Numbered from the stretch's first letter, positions 8,059 to 16,431 are shown. The stretch is DNA of 35,518 bases from Verrucomicrobiota bacterium (GCA_016871725.1 VHCL01000017.1:1-35518), one strand, 5' to 3'. Numbers and translations are program-made. The notes: generated by a model from the sequence alone, not told the origin.

Positions 8059-8931
8059 GTGAAGGTCATCCGAGCCAAGTCCGCGGGTTTCTGCTGGGGC
8101 GTCGAACGCGCCATCGATATCGCCCGCGAATACGCGCAGAAGGGTCGCCACCCCGTCTACACCGACGGCCCGCTGATCCATAACCGCCAGATGATGGAAG
8201 TCCTGACCGCCGAGGGCATCCGCGAGGTCGGGGATTACCGCAGCGAGGCCAAGCTCGACGTCTCGAAGTCTACCGACGCCGACGCCGTCATGGTCGTCCG
8301 CGCCCACGGCATCTCCCCCGAGCGCCGCGATTACCTGAAGTCCCTCGGCATGGAATTCCGCGACGCCACCTGTCCCGACGTCGGCATCATCGCCGGCAAG
8401 GTGCGCCTGCACGCGCGCAAGGGCTTCGCGACCGTCATCTTCGGCGACCCCAAGCACCCGGAGGTCATCGGCCTGCTCGGTTACGCCGAGGGCCGCGGTC
8501 ACGTCATCGCTTCCGCCGCCGAGATCGCCGGGCTCCCCGACCTCGGGACGCAGGTCTGCATGGTCTCCCAGTCGACGATGTTCACCGACGAGTTCGAGCA
8601 GCTCGCCGCGCTCCTGAAGGCCCGTTTCCCGGGCGCGCTGATCTTCGACACCATCTGCGGCGCCACCAAGGACCGCCAGGCGGACATCCTCGAGCTCCGC
8701 AGGCAGGGTTGCCAGGCGATCGTGGTCATCGGCGGCCGTCACTCGGCCAACACCGTCAAGCTCGCCAAACTCGTCGAGATCCAGGGATTGCCTTGCTTCC
8801 ACGTCGAGACCGCCGCCGAGCTCGATTTCGCCGCGCTCGCCCGTTTCGGCACCGTCGGCGTGACCGCCGGCGCCTCGACCCCTGCCTTCCTGATCGACGA
8901 AGTCTGCGAGCGCTTGGAAAAGGCCGCCTAA
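8059..8931 (+). CDS. ispH: 4-hydroxy-3-methylbut-2-enyl diphosphate reductase
   Basis: 290 residues from a GTG at 8059. This is the last MEP-pathway step, reducing HMBPP to IPP and DMAPP with a [4Fe-4S] cluster. The three cluster cysteines are in place: Cys12 in GFCWGVERAI, Cys105 in ATCPDV and Cys200 in DTICGATKDRQ. VRAHGISPE (80-88), GDPKHPEV (129-136) and GGRHSANT are also standard. The usual QTT is here QST (171-173), a conservative change. No alternative start exists upstream that keeps the N-terminal AKSAGFC motif near the front. A TTGAAT lies 34 bases upstream. Three other MEP genes are nearby but in separate units. Confidence 0.96.
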   Translation: MKVIRAKSAGFCWGVERAIDIAREYAQKGRHPVYTDGPLIHNRQMMEVLTAEGIREVGDYRSEAKLDVSKSTDADAVMVVRAHGISPERRDYLKSLGMEFRDATCPDVGIIAGKVRLHARKGFATVIFGDPKHPEVIGLLGYAEGRGHVIASAAEIAGLPDLGTQVCMVSQSTMFTDEFEQLAALLKARFPGALIFDTICGATKDRQADILELRRQGCQAIVVIGGRHSANTVKLAKLVEIQGLPCFHVETAAELDFAALARFGTVGVTAGASTPAFLIDEVCERLEKAA

Positions 8932-9001
8932 GCCTGGTGGAGCGGGGTTCCGGGCGTTCCAATTGACGCATAAAATTATCCACGGACCATCCCTTGCCGA
9001 C

Positions 9002-9029
9002 TTGCAGGGTGGGGCGGGTCGGGTAACTT
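9002..9029 (+). promoter_or_regulatory. Putative lemA promoter
   Basis: TTGCAG (9002-9007), a 16-base G-rich spacer and TAACTT (9024-9029), ending 10 bases before the lemA ATG. There is no Shine-Dalgarno in the remaining leader. Confidence 0.4.
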
Positions 9030-9039
9030 GGTCAGTAAC

Positions 9040-9651
9040 ATGAGCGCCTTCGTCTCCGTCCTGCTGGTCATCCTCCTCGTCATCGTCGCCGCCCTCGTCA
9101 TCGCCGCGATCTGGGGCGTGGGCATCTACAACGGCCTCGTCGGCCTGCGGAACGCCTGCAAGAACGCCTTCGCCCAGGTGGACGTGCAGCTCAAGCGCCG
9201 CCATGACCTGATCCCGAACCTCGTCGAGACCGCCAAGGGCTACATGGCCCACGAAAGCGGCACCCTCACCGCGGTCATCGAAGCCCGCGCCAAGGCCACC
9301 CAGGCCAACGTCCGCTTCGCCGGCAACCCGAACGACCCCGCCGCCATGCGCGACCTCAGCCAGGCCGAAGCCGGCCTCAGCGGCGCCCTCGGCCGCCTGA
9401 TGGTCGTCGCCGAGCAGTATCCCCAGCTCAAGGCCGACGCCACCATGCGCAGCCTCATGGAAGAGCTCACCTCGACCGAGAATCGCATCGCCTTCGCCCG
9501 TCAGGCTTTCAATGACGCCGTCCTGCGCTACAACAACGGCCGCGAAGTCTTCCCGCAGGTCTTCATCGCGAACGCCTTCGGCTTCCAGGCCGGCGAGTTC
9601 TTCAAGATCGAGGACGAAGCCGAGAAGGCCGCCCCGAAGGTCTCGTTCTGA
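9040..9651 (+). CDS. lemA: LemA family membrane-anchored protein
   Basis: 203 residues from the ATG at 9040; an in-frame TTG at 9028 is less likely. One N-terminal membrane helix (about 4-30), then the helical-bundle LemA domain with YNGLVGLRN, AFAQVDVQLKRRHDLIPNLVETAKGY, the repeated EARAKA segment and AVLRYNN. The family motif of a tyrosine plus KRRxDLIPNL is exact. LemA proteins often sit beside M48 or TPM-domain proteins, as here, and the pair is thought to act in envelope stress or membrane protein turnover. The exact function is unknown. The next gene starts 17 bases after the stop, so they form an operon. Confidence 0.95.
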   Translation: MSAFVSVLLVILLVIVAALVIAAIWGVGIYNGLVGLRNACKNAFAQVDVQLKRRHDLIPNLVETAKGYMAHESGTLTAVIEARAKATQANVRFAGNPNDPAAMRDLSQAEAGLSGALGRLMVVAEQYPQLKADATMRSLMEELTSTENRIAFARQAFNDAVLRYNNGREVFPQVFIANAFGFQAGEFFKIEDEAEKAAPKVSF

Positions 9652-9668
9652 AGCGCTGACCACGGCCC

Positions 9669-11543
9669 ATGGCCGGCACGATGAATTTCTTCCGGGCCCA
9701 GGATGAGGCCCGCGGACGCACGACCAAGCTGGTCGCGCTCCTCGTGTTGGCGATCGTTGTGCTCGCCGGCTCGCTCTACGTCCTCGCCGTGCTCGGCCAG
9801 CAGAAGCTGGTCCGTGGCGGGGAGCTCGACTGGTTCCAGCCGAAGCTTTTCGCGGCCACCGCCGGCACGGCCCTGGTGGTCATCCTCGGCGGCAGCCTGC
9901 TACGGATCGCCGAGCTCTCCAAGGGCGGCGGCGCCATCGCCGAGCGCCTCGGCGGCCGGCTGGTCGGCGCGACCACCAAGGACGCCGCCGAGCGCCGCTA
10001 CCTGAACGTCGTGCAGGAGATGGCCCTGGCTTCGGGTCTGCCGGTGCCGCTGTGCTACGTCATCGACGGAGACGAGACCATCAACGCCTTCGCCGCCGGC
10101 AATACGCCCCAGGACGCCGCGGTCGGCGTCACGCGCGGGGCCTTGCTTAACCTGACCCGCGACGAGCTCCAGGGCGTCATCGCCCATGAGTTCAGCCACA
10201 TCGGCAACGGGGACATGAAGCTCAACCTGCGGATCATCGGCACCGTCGCCGGCCTGACCGCCCTCGCGCAACTGGGCTACATCATCATCCGCATCGGCCT
10301 CAATTCCGGCTCCTCCCGCAAGAATAACCTCTGGCCCTTGGCGATTGCCGGCCTCGTGGTCGTCCTCGTCGGCCTCGGCGGTGTCTTCTTCGCGCGCGTC
10401 ATCCAAGCCTCGGTCTCCCGTCAGCGCGAGTATCTCGCCGACGCCTCCGCGGTCCAGTTCACCCGTAATCCGCTCGGCCTCGCCTCGGCCCTCCGCAAGG
10501 TCGCCGGGCTCGCCGGCGCGCAGCGCGAGGCTTCCTCCGCGGAACTCGAAGCCCAGCACATGTTCTTCGCGGGCTCGGCCGGTTTCCTCGAATCGCTCTT
10601 CTCCTCGCACCCGCCGATCGACGAGCGGATCCGGCGCGTCGACCCGTCGTTCGACGGACATATTCCCGACGTCCGGCCGGTGGCCGCGTCCGCCGCCGAC
10701 GAACCCGTCGCCGGTCTCAGCGGGCGCGCCGTCGCGACGCCCCCGCCGCTGCCGGCGGTCAGCCCGCCCCGCGCCGTGCCGACGGACCTGCAGATCCAGG
10801 ACTCGGTCGGTTTCCGGGGCGTGATTCCGGGCGCCTTGCGCGAGGCTTCCGAAGACCCCGTGAGCGCGATGGCCGTCGTGCTCGGCCTCATCCTCCGGCG
10901 CGATCCGGCGCAGCGTGCCGCCCAGCTGGCCCAGGCCGAATCCCTCGCCGGCGGTGAGGTCGTCCGGGAGGCCCGTCGCCTCGACGCTTTGCTCCGCGCC
11001 GTGCCCGCCGGCTCTCGCGTGGCCTTGCTCGACCTTTCGATGCCGGCCTTGCGTCAGCTTTCACCGAATCAGGAGCTCGCCTTCAAGCAGGCGTTGGAGC
11101 GGGTCGGTTACGAGGCCGAGGACGGCCTGATCGTCCTGCTGATCCAGGCGTCGATCCGCCGCTATCTTTCCCGCTGGGACATGAACATCACGCCGCGCGC
11201 GGGCGACCTCGCCGCCGCCTGCGGCCTCGTGCTTTCCGCGGTCGTGCAGACCTCGGGTGAAGCTCCTGCGGCGCAGGCCCGTGCCTATGCGCTCGGTGCC
11301 GGCGTGCTCGGCATGGCCGGCTTGGCGCCCACGATGTTGCCGCCGGCGGCGGTCGACCTCCCCAAGGTGGACGAAGCCCTCGCCGTCATCGCGGGGCAGA
11401 GCGTGCCGGCCCGCCGTCAGTTCGTGCGCGCCATCGGCACGGCCATCCTGCACGACGGCAAGGCCGAGCCCGCCGAGGTCGAGATCGTCCGCGCCGTCGC
11501 CGATTCGCTCGGCATCACGTTCGCGACGGGAGTGAAGGCCTGA
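9669..11543 (+). CDS. M48 family membrane metalloprotease with C-terminal extension
   Basis: 624 residues. Two N-terminal membrane segments (about 20-43 and 62-82) precede the zinc motif HEFSH (173-177) in VIAHEFSHIGNGD. Two more hydrophobic segments follow (about 190-210 and 220-245), and the third zinc ligand is the Glu of QREYLADASAVQF. SSHPPIDERIRRVDP closes the HtpX/Ste24-like peptidase core near residue 330. The remaining 290 residues are not typical of HtpX. Their last part (RAIGTAILHDGKAEPAEVEIVRAVADSLG) resembles the helical TerB/DnaJ-associated acidic fold. A longer start is excluded by the lemA overlap; ATG 9669 is preferred over 9681. The likely role is proteolysis of membrane proteins together with LemA. 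Confidence 0.9.
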   Translation: MAGTMNFFRAQDEARGRTTKLVALLVLAIVVLAGSLYVLAVLGQQKLVRGGELDWFQPKLFAATAGTALVVILGGSLLRIAELSKGGGAIAERLGGRLVGATTKDAAERRYLNVVQEMALASGLPVPLCYVIDGDETINAFAAGNTPQDAAVGVTRGALLNLTRDELQGVIAHEFSHIGNGDMKLNLRIIGTVAGLTALAQLGYIIIRIGLNSGSSRKNNLWPLAIAGLVVVLVGLGGVFFARVIQASVSRQREYLADASAVQFTRNPLGLASALRKVAGLAGAQREASSAELEAQHMFFAGSAGFLESLFSSHPPIDERIRRVDPSFDGHIPDVRPVAASAADEPVAGLSGRAVATPPPLPAVSPPRAVPTDLQIQDSVGFRGVIPGALREASEDPVSAMAVVLGLILRRDPAQRAAQLAQAESLAGGEVVREARRLDALLRAVPAGSRVALLDLSMPALRQLSPNQELAFKQALERVGYEAEDGLIVLLIQASIRRYLSRWDMNITPRAGDLAAACGLVLSAVVQTSGEAPAAQARAYALGAGVLGMAGLAPTMLPPAAVDLPKVDEALAVIAGQSVPARRQFVRAIGTAILHDGKAEPAEVEIVRAVADSLGITFATGVKA

Positions 11544-11559
11544 TTAGAGGCTTCGCCGA

Positions 11560-11672
11560 GTGCAAACGTGCGAAGGTGAAAAAGTGCAAAGGTGTGAGTA
11601 AGGGCAAGTCTGCAACTGATTTCACTTTTGCACGTTTGCACGGGGGCGATCGCCCCGTTTGCACCTTTGCAC
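11560..11672. repeat. GTGCAAAN octamer array 2, folded back on itself
   Basis: Octamer units run rightward at 11560-11595 and leftward (TTTGCAC) at 11620-11672. The 22-base arms 11560-11581 and 11620-11641 pair at 20 of 22 positions. A perfect 14-bp palindrome GGGGCGATCGCCCC (11643-11656) sits between two leftward units. It lies between the convergent M48 and gpmI genes. A further 7-bp stem GGACGGC-TAC-GCCGTCC (11673-11689) reaches the gpmI stop. Confidence 0.7.
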
Positions 11673-11690
11673 GGACGGCTACGCCGTCCT

Positions 11691-13241
11691 TTACGCGATC
11701 AGCGACTCGCCGGTCATCTCCGCCGGCTTCGGCAGGCCCATGAGGGCGAGCAGGGTCGGGGCGACGTCGGCCAGGCGGCCGGTGGGGCGGGTCTTCAGGT
11801 CCTTGCAGCCGGCGCCGTAGAGGACGACCTCGACGGGGCTGAGCGTGTGGCGGGTGTGGGCGCAGTTCTCTTCCGGCTCCCACATCTGGTCGGCGTTGCC
11901 GTGGTCGGCGGTGACGAGGGCCTTGCCGCCGACCTGGTCGATGGCGGCGAGGAGGACGCCCAGGCCTTGGTCGACCGCTTCGCAGGCCTTGCAGACCGCG
12001 GCGAGGTCGCCGGTGTGGCCGACCATGTCCGGGTTGGCGTAGTTGACGACGATGAGGCCGTATTTGCCGGAGAGGATCGCGGCCTTGGCGAGTTCGGTGA
12101 CGTGCGCGGCCGACATCTCGGGCTTCTGGTTATAGGTCGAGACTTCCTTCGGGCTCTGCGCCATGCCGCGCTCTTCGCCGGCGAAGGCTTCCTCGCGGTA
12201 GTCGTTGAAGAAGAACGTCACGTGCGGGAACTTCTCGGTCTCCGCCGTGCGATACTGCGGGATGCCCTGCTTGGCGACCCACTCGCCGAGGATGTTCACC
12301 ATCTTGGCGGGCTTGTCGAAGATGACGTTGGGGCAGAGGCCCTTCTCGTAGTTGGTCAGCGTGGCGTAGAAGAGGTTCAGCTTCTTCGCGCGCGGGAAAC
12401 CCTTGAACTCCGGATCGATGAAGGCGCGGGTGATCTCGCGCGGGCGGTCGCCGCGGAAGTTGAAGAAGAGCACCGAGTCGCCGTCCTGGATGAACGCCGT
12501 GCCCTTGATTCGCGTGGCGGGGACGAATTCGTCGCCGACGGTGTTGGCGTCGGTCGGCTTATCGTAATAGGCCTGCACGGCGGCGGCGGCCGAGGCGGCC
12601 TCGGAGGCCGGGGCGCCAGTGAGGGCGTCGTAGGCGGTCTTCACGCGTTCCCAGCGGTTGTCGCGGTCCATGGCCCAGAAACGGCCGGCGACGCTGGCGA
12701 CCTTGCCGACGCCGATCTTCACGAGTTCGGCTTCGAGCTGCTGCAGGTAGCCGAGGCCGGAGGTGGGCGGGCTGTCGCGGCCGTCCATGAAGGCGTGGAC
12801 GAAGACCTTGGTGAGGCCTTCTTCCTTCAGCAGGCGGAGGAGGGCGTAAAGGTGGGGCAGGGTGGAGTGGACGCCGGCTTCGGAACACAGGCCCATCAGG
12901 TGGACCGCGCCGCCGGTGGCCTTGACGTTCTCGACGAGGCCGCGGAAGGCCTTGATCTCGCGCATGGCCTTGGGGTCGGTCAGGCCTTTGTCGATGCGGA
13001 CGATCTCCTGGTCGACGATGCGGCCGGCGCCGATGTTCTGGTGGCCGACTTCCGAGTTGCCCATGATGCCGACCGGCAGGCCGACGTCGAGGCCGTGGGC
13101 CATGATTTCGGTGCGGGGCCAGTCCTTGGTCAGTCGGCGCGAGACCGGGAGGTTCGCCAGCTTCACGGCGTTGAACTTGTCATGCTTGGCGTCGTGGTTT
13201 TCGCCCCAACCGTCGCGGATCACCAGAAGTACGGGTTTCAT
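11691..13241 (-). CDS. gpmI: 2,3-bisphosphoglycerate-independent phosphoglycerate mutase
   Basis: 516 residues, full length. It interconverts 3- and 2-phosphoglycerate in glycolysis with two Mn2+ ions and no cofactor. The alkaline-phosphatase-type metal and nucleophile sites are visible: Asp10 in IRDGWG, Ser63 in [49 protein letters not shown] and TADHGNAD. The start is the ATG at 13241, directly on [12 protein letters not shown]. Octamer repeat arrays lie at both ends of the gene. A promoter-like pair, TTGCCA (13287-13282) and CTATCT (13264-13259) with a 17-base spacer, precedes it with about 17 bases of leader. Nothing is odd in the protein. Confidence 0.97.
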   Translation of the reverse strand: MKPVLLVIRDGWGENHDAKHDKFNAVKLANLPVSRRLTKDWPRTEIMAHGLDVGLPVGIMGNSEVGHQNIGAGRIVDQEIVRIDKGLTDPKAMREIKAFRGLVENVKATGGAVHLMGLCSEAGVHSTLPHLYALLRLLKEEGLTKVFVHAFMDGRDSPPTSGLGYLQQLEAELVKIGVGKVASVAGRFWAMDRDNRWERVKTAYDALTGAPASEAASAAAAVQAYYDKPTDANTVGDEFVPATRIKGTAFIQDGDSVLFFNFRGDRPREITRAFIDPEFKGFPRAKKLNLFYATLTNYEKGLCPNVIFDKPAKMVNILGEWVAKQGIPQYRTAETEKFPHVTFFFNDYREEAFAGEERGMAQSPKEVSTYNQKPEMSAAHVTELAKAAILSGKYGLIVVNYANPDMVGHTGDLAAVCKACEAVDQGLGVLLAAIDQVGGKALVTADHGNADQMWEPEENCAHTRHTLSPVEVVLYGAGCKDLKTRPTGRLADVAPTLLALMGLPKPAEMTGESLIA

Positions 13242-13258
13242 AAGTGGATAGGGGGAAG

Positions 13259-13287
13259 AGATAGGGCGGACTTGCCCCCGCTGGCAA
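13259..13287 (-). promoter_or_regulatory. Putative gpmI promoter
   Basis: On the minus strand TTGCCA (13287-13282), 17-base spacer, CTATCT (13264-13259), then 17 bases to the ATG. The -35 overlaps a small CTTGCC/GGCAAG hairpin. Confidence 0.4.
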
Positions 13288-13308
13288 GAAGCAGGTGCGC
13301 CAGCTCAG

Positions 13309-13414
13309 GTGCAAAGGTGCAAATCGGGGCCAAGGCCCCTGTGCAAAAGTGCAAAAGTTAAGGTATGGGCCTCGGTCGTCACATTTGCACCTTTGCACTT
13401 TTGCACCTTTGCAC
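13309..13414. repeat. GTGCAAAN octamer array 3 between divergent genes
   Basis: Rightward units GTGCAAAG and GTGCAAAT at 13309-13324, a perfect hairpin GGGGCC-AA-GGCCCC (13326-13339), two more units (13341-13356), a unique stretch, then four TTTGCAC units at 13384-13414 in the opposite sense. Each half therefore reads TTTGCAC toward the gene on its own side (gpmI left, the hydrolase right). The array ends 13 bases before the hydrolase ATG. Confidence 0.75.
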
Positions 13415-13421
13415 ATACGGA
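13393..13421 (+). promoter_or_regulatory. Putative hydrolase promoter built from octamer units
   Basis: The second TTTGCAC unit supplies TTGCAC at 13393-13398. A 17-base spacer made of two further units leads to TACGGA (13416-13421), six bases before the ATG at 13428. The -35 lies exactly 35 bases upstream of the start codon. Confidence 0.35.
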
Positions 13422-13427
13422 TTGGTT

Positions 13428-14201
13428 ATGCCCCGTATCTTCCTCGCTCTGCTCGGAATGACGCTTTGCGCCGTCGCCTCGGCCGCCACGGTCGAGAAGC
13501 TCACCATCGACGGCAAGGCCGTGACGGTGAAGGTCCCGGCCCAGGCCGCCCCGGGCAATCCGTGGCTGTGGGTGGGCGAGTTCGGCGGCCATCTGAAGAA
13601 GCTCGAAGACGGCCTGGTCGCTCAGGGCTGGCACGTCGTCTATGTCGGCGTGAGCAACCAGTTCGGGTCGGCCCGCGCCATGGCGACCTGGGAGAAGGTC
13701 TACGCGGAGCTGCGCGCCCAGCGCGGGCTCTCGGCCAAACCGGCCTTGCTCGGCATCTCTCGCGGCGGCTTGTACATCAACGCCTGGACCCGCCTGCATC
13801 CCGACCGCGTCAGCGTGCTGTATCTCGACAACGCCGTCTGCGACATCCGTTCCTGGCCGGGCGGCTTCGCCCTGACCCGCCAGGGCAAGGGCAGCCCGAA
13901 GGACTGGGCGCTCTACAAGACCGAGTTCGGCTTCGCCACCGATGACGAAGCCAAGGCCAAGTCGCTCCAGCCCGCCGAAGGCCTGCTCCCGGCGATCAAG
14001 GCCGGCGTGTTCCTGATTTCTTGTCACGGCACCGCCGACAAGACCGTGCCCTTCGAGGACAACGCCGCGCACGTCATTAAGCTCTGGCAGAATCACGGCG
14101 GTCGCGTGAAGCTTTTCCCTAAGGAAGGCGGCGACCATCATCCCCACGGCCTGCCCGACCCCAAGCCGCTGATCGAAGTGCTGACGGCTGAGACTAAATA
14201 A
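13428..14201 (+). CDS. Secreted alpha/beta hydrolase
   Basis: 257 residues from the ATG at 13428. A longer frame upstream only translates the octamer repeats. The signal peptide is MPRIFLALLGMTLCAVASA. The hydrolase core shows the nucleophile elbow GISRGG (Ser in LLGISRGGLYIN), the acid region HGTADKTVPFED and a catalytic His in GGDHHPHG. The oxyanion region is probably GEFGGH. It resembles exported serine esterases or acetyl-xylan-esterase-like proteins of plant-polysaccharide degraders. The substrate cannot be told. It stands alone, between an octamer array and the REP island that starts 2 bases after its stop codon. The fold assignment is firm; the esterase role is inference. Confidence 0.8.
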   Translation: MPRIFLALLGMTLCAVASAATVEKLTIDGKAVTVKVPAQAAPGNPWLWVGEFGGHLKKLEDGLVAQGWHVVYVGVSNQFGSARAMATWEKVYAELRAQRGLSAKPALLGISRGGLYINAWTRLHPDRVSVLYLDNAVCDIRSWPGGFALTRQGKGSPKDWALYKTEFGFATDDEAKAKSLQPAEGLLPAIKAGVFLISCHGTADKTVPFEDNAAHVIKLWQNHGGRVKLFPKEGGDHHPHGLPDPKPLIEVLTAETK

Positions 14202-14203
14202 AG

Positions 14204-14228
14204 GTAGGGGCAGCACCGCGTGCTGCCC
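14204..14228 (+). repeat. REP-like hairpin R4 (GTAG foot)
   Basis: GTAG (14204-14207), arms GGGCAGCAC and GTGCTGCCC around CGC. Same core as R1 and R2. It lies immediately after the hydrolase stop. Confidence 0.8.
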
Positions 14229-14244
14229 TAGTGATGATTTTCCC

Positions 14245-14262
14245 GTTCGCCGCAGGGCGAAC
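14245..14262. repeat. Short palindrome in REP island
   Basis: Perfect 7-base arms GTTCGCC and GGCGAAC with a GCAG loop, five bases before R5. It has no GTAG foot. Confidence 0.55.
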
Positions 14263-14266
14263 CCAG

Positions 14267-14292
14267 GTAGGGGCACGATTCATCGTGCGCCC
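14267..14292 (+). repeat. REP-like hairpin R5 (variant stem, GTAG foot)
   Basis: GTAG (14267-14270) followed by GGGCACGAT, a TC loop and ATCGT, with a two-base bulge before GCCC. The stem changed on both sides relative to R4, keeping pairing. Confidence 0.6.
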
Positions 14293-14300
14293 CTGCCACC

Positions 14301-14318
14301 GGCCGCCCTGCGGCGGCC
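14301..14318. repeat. Short palindrome in REP island
   Basis: Perfect 7-base arms GGCCGCC and GGCGGCC with a CTGC loop, between R5 and R6. Confidence 0.55.
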
Positions 14319-14330
14319 TAAGGACACCTA

Positions 14331-14355
14331 GGTCGTGACGCGGTCCCGACCCTAC
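14331..14355 (-). repeat. REP-like hairpin R6 (divergent stem, GTAG foot)
   Basis: On the minus strand GTAG (14355-14352), then arms GGTCGGGAC and GTCACGACC around a CGC loop. Eight of nine stem positions pair. The loop equals that of R1/R2/R4, while the stem sequence is different. Confidence 0.6.
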
Positions 14356-14383
14356 CCAGGGACAGCGGATGCGAGGCAGACTA

Positions 14384-14408
14384 GGGCAGCATGCGGTGCT
14401 GCCCCTGC
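14384..14408 (-). repeat. REP-like hairpin R7 (GCAG foot)
   Basis: On the minus strand GCAG (14408-14405) instead of GTAG, then arms GGGCAGCAC and ATGCTGCCC around CGC, with one mismatch in the stem. It ends 4 bases before the ispG stop codon and faces R4 in inverted orientation. Confidence 0.7.
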
Positions 14409-14412
14409 CTTC

Positions 14413-16425
14413 TCACGCGTCCACCCAACGCCCCTTCTCCTTGATGAGGTCGACGAGGCGCTCGACGGCTTCTTCCTGGGGGATGTTGAACTTCACCGGG
14501 GTCTTGCCGACGTAAAGGTTGATCTTGCCGGGGGCGCCTCCGACGTAGCCGAAGTCGGCGTCGGCCATCTCGCCGGGTCCGTTCACGATGCAGCCCATGA
14601 CGGCGATGGTGACGGATTTGAGGTGACCGGTGCGTTCCTTGATCTTCAGGGTCGTCGACTGGATGTCGAAGAGCGTGCGGCCGCAGGACGGGCAGGCGAC
14701 GTATTCGGTCTTCGTCTGACGCATGCGCGCGCCCTGCAGGATGTCGTAGGCGAGGGTGAGCGACTTCGCGGTCGAGGTCGGCGTCTCGCACGAAAGGAAG
14801 TCGCCGTAGCCGTCGACGAGCAGGCCGCCGGCGAAGACCGAGGCTTCGAGCAGGCGCGACTGGAAGCCCGGGTCGAGCAACACGGTGTTCGCGACCGTGG
14901 CGCGGAGCCAGAGCGGGGCCTTGAGCTTCGCCACGGCGGCGCAACGGACGAGTTCGCGGTAGGTGCCCGTCGCATGCAGGCCTTCCTGCGGCTGCGAGGA
15001 CGTCAGGATGAGGCGGCTGGCGGGAATCGCGGCGAGTTCCTGGGCGAGCGCGGTGACCGTCGGCCCGTCGATATCGGCCGCCAAGACGGCGTCGTGCCGG
15101 GCGACTGCGTCGCCCCAGGCATTGAGGGAGGCACCATCGTCCTCGGAGAAGGCCTTCACGACCACCAGGCGGCTGCCGGAGCCGTCGAAGGGGAAGTCGG
15201 CGGGCGAGAGACTGGTCTCGACGAAGAGGGCAGGGACGGCCTGGCCGAGGGCCTTGCGCAAGGAGCGCAGGCCGGCGGCCTGGGCGGGGTCGTCGAGACG
15301 GACCAGCAGGCCCTCGGCGCGGACTTCGCGCTGGGCGGCGTGGGCGTCGAGGAGTTCCTTGGCCGCGGCCTGCCAGTCGGCGAGGCCGGCGACGCTGCGG
15401 ACGACCACGCGCGGGGTCTCGCCGGACCCGGCGAGGCACTTCGACGAAAGCTCGATGGTCTCCGTGGCGCGGCGCGCGAAGGAGAACGGGTCGGCCGGGT
15501 CGGCGGGCAGCCGGACGGCGGAGGCGGCGCCGAGGGCGGCGAGGGCTTCGGCGCGGCGGACGATCTCCTTGCAGACCGGGATCTCGTGCCAAGGGTCTTC
15601 GGTCAGCGAGACGCGGATCGTGTCGCCCAGGCCGTCGGCGAGGAGCGCGCCGATGCCTATCGCGGACTTGATGCGGGCGTCCTCGCCTTCGCCCGCCTCG
15701 GTCACGCCGAGGTGGAGCGGGTAGTCCATCCCGAGCTCCGTCATCCGCGCGGCCGCCAGGCGGTACGCCTCGACCATCACCTTCGGGTTCGAGGCCTTCA
15801 TCGACAGCACCATGTCCTTGAAACCATGCGACTCCGCGATGCGGACGAATTCGAGGGCCGACTCCACCATGCCGTGCGGGGAATCGCCGAAGCGGTTCAT
15901 GATGCGGTCGGAGAGCGAGCCGTGGTTGGTGCCGATGCGCAGGGAGCGGCCGAGTTCCTTGGCGCGGAGCACGAGCGGCGTGAAGGCCGCGTGCAGGCGT
16001 TCCAGCTCCTCGGCGTAGGCGGCGTCGGTGTATTCGAGCACCGCGAACTTCTTCTTGTCGGCGTAGTTGCCCGGGTTCACCCGGATCTTCTCCACGTGTT
16101 CGACCGCCTCCATCGCCGCGGCCGGCAGGAAGTGGATGTCTGCCACCAGCGGCTGGGAGAAGCCCGCCGCCCGGAATCTCTGCCGGATCTCCTTGAGCGC
16201 GGCCGCCGCGGCCTTGTTCGGGGCCGTGATGCGGATGATCTCGCTGCCCGCTTCGGCCAGGCGGATCGCCTGCGCGACCGTCGCCGCGACGTCCTCCGTG
16301 TCCGAGGTCGTCATCGACTGGACCCGGATGGGATTATTTCCGCCCACGCCGACGCCGCCCACGTTCACGACGCGGGTGAGGCGGCGGACCGTGCGGTGGC
16401 GGGAGGGACAATAGTCCGAGGGCAT
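14413..16425 (-). CDS. ispG: (E)-4-hydroxy-3-methylbut-2-enyl-diphosphate synthase, long three-domain form
   Basis: 670 residues from the ATG at 16425 (a GTG at 16434 would add three). This is the sixth MEP-pathway enzyme, converting MEcPP to HMBPP with a [4Fe-4S] cluster. The N-terminal TIM barrel shows VNVGGVGVGGNNPIRVQSM, ADIHF and RVNPGNY. The C-terminal cluster domain has CPSCGRT and MGCIVNGPGEMADADFGYVGG, giving the three cysteines and the conserved glutamate. Between them lies the extra domain of about 270 residues found in plant, Chlamydia and Bacteroidetes enzymes, which explains the length against about 370 in E. coli. TTGACC lies exactly 35 bases upstream of the ATG and no Shine-Dalgarno is visible. 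Confidence 0.95.
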   Translation of the reverse strand: MPSDYCPSRHRTVRRLTRVVNVGGVGVGGNNPIRVQSMTTSDTEDVAATVAQAIRLAEAGSEIIRITAPNKAAAAALKEIRQRFRAAGFSQPLVADIHFLPAAAMEAVEHVEKIRVNPGNYADKKKFAVLEYTDAAYAEELERLHAAFTPLVLRAKELGRSLRIGTNHGSLSDRIMNRFGDSPHGMVESALEFVRIAESHGFKDMVLSMKASNPKVMVEAYRLAAARMTELGMDYPLHLGVTEAGEGEDARIKSAIGIGALLADGLGDTIRVSLTEDPWHEIPVCKEIVRRAEALAALGAASAVRLPADPADPFSFARRATETIELSSKCLAGSGETPRVVVRSVAGLADWQAAAKELLDAHAAQREVRAEGLLVRLDDPAQAAGLRSLRKALGQAVPALFVETSLSPADFPFDGSGSRLVVVKAFSEDDGASLNAWGDAVARHDAVLAADIDGPTVTALAQELAAIPASRLILTSSQPQEGLHATGTYRELVRCAAVAKLKAPLWLRATVANTVLLDPGFQSRLLEASVFAGGLLVDGYGDFLSCETPTSTAKSLTLAYDILQGARMRQTKTEYVACPSCGRTLFDIQSTTLKIKERTGHLKSVTIAVMGCIVNGPGEMADADFGYVGGAPGKINLYVGKTPVKFNIPQEEAVERLVDLIKEKGRWVDA

Positions 16426-16431
16426 GGGTTC

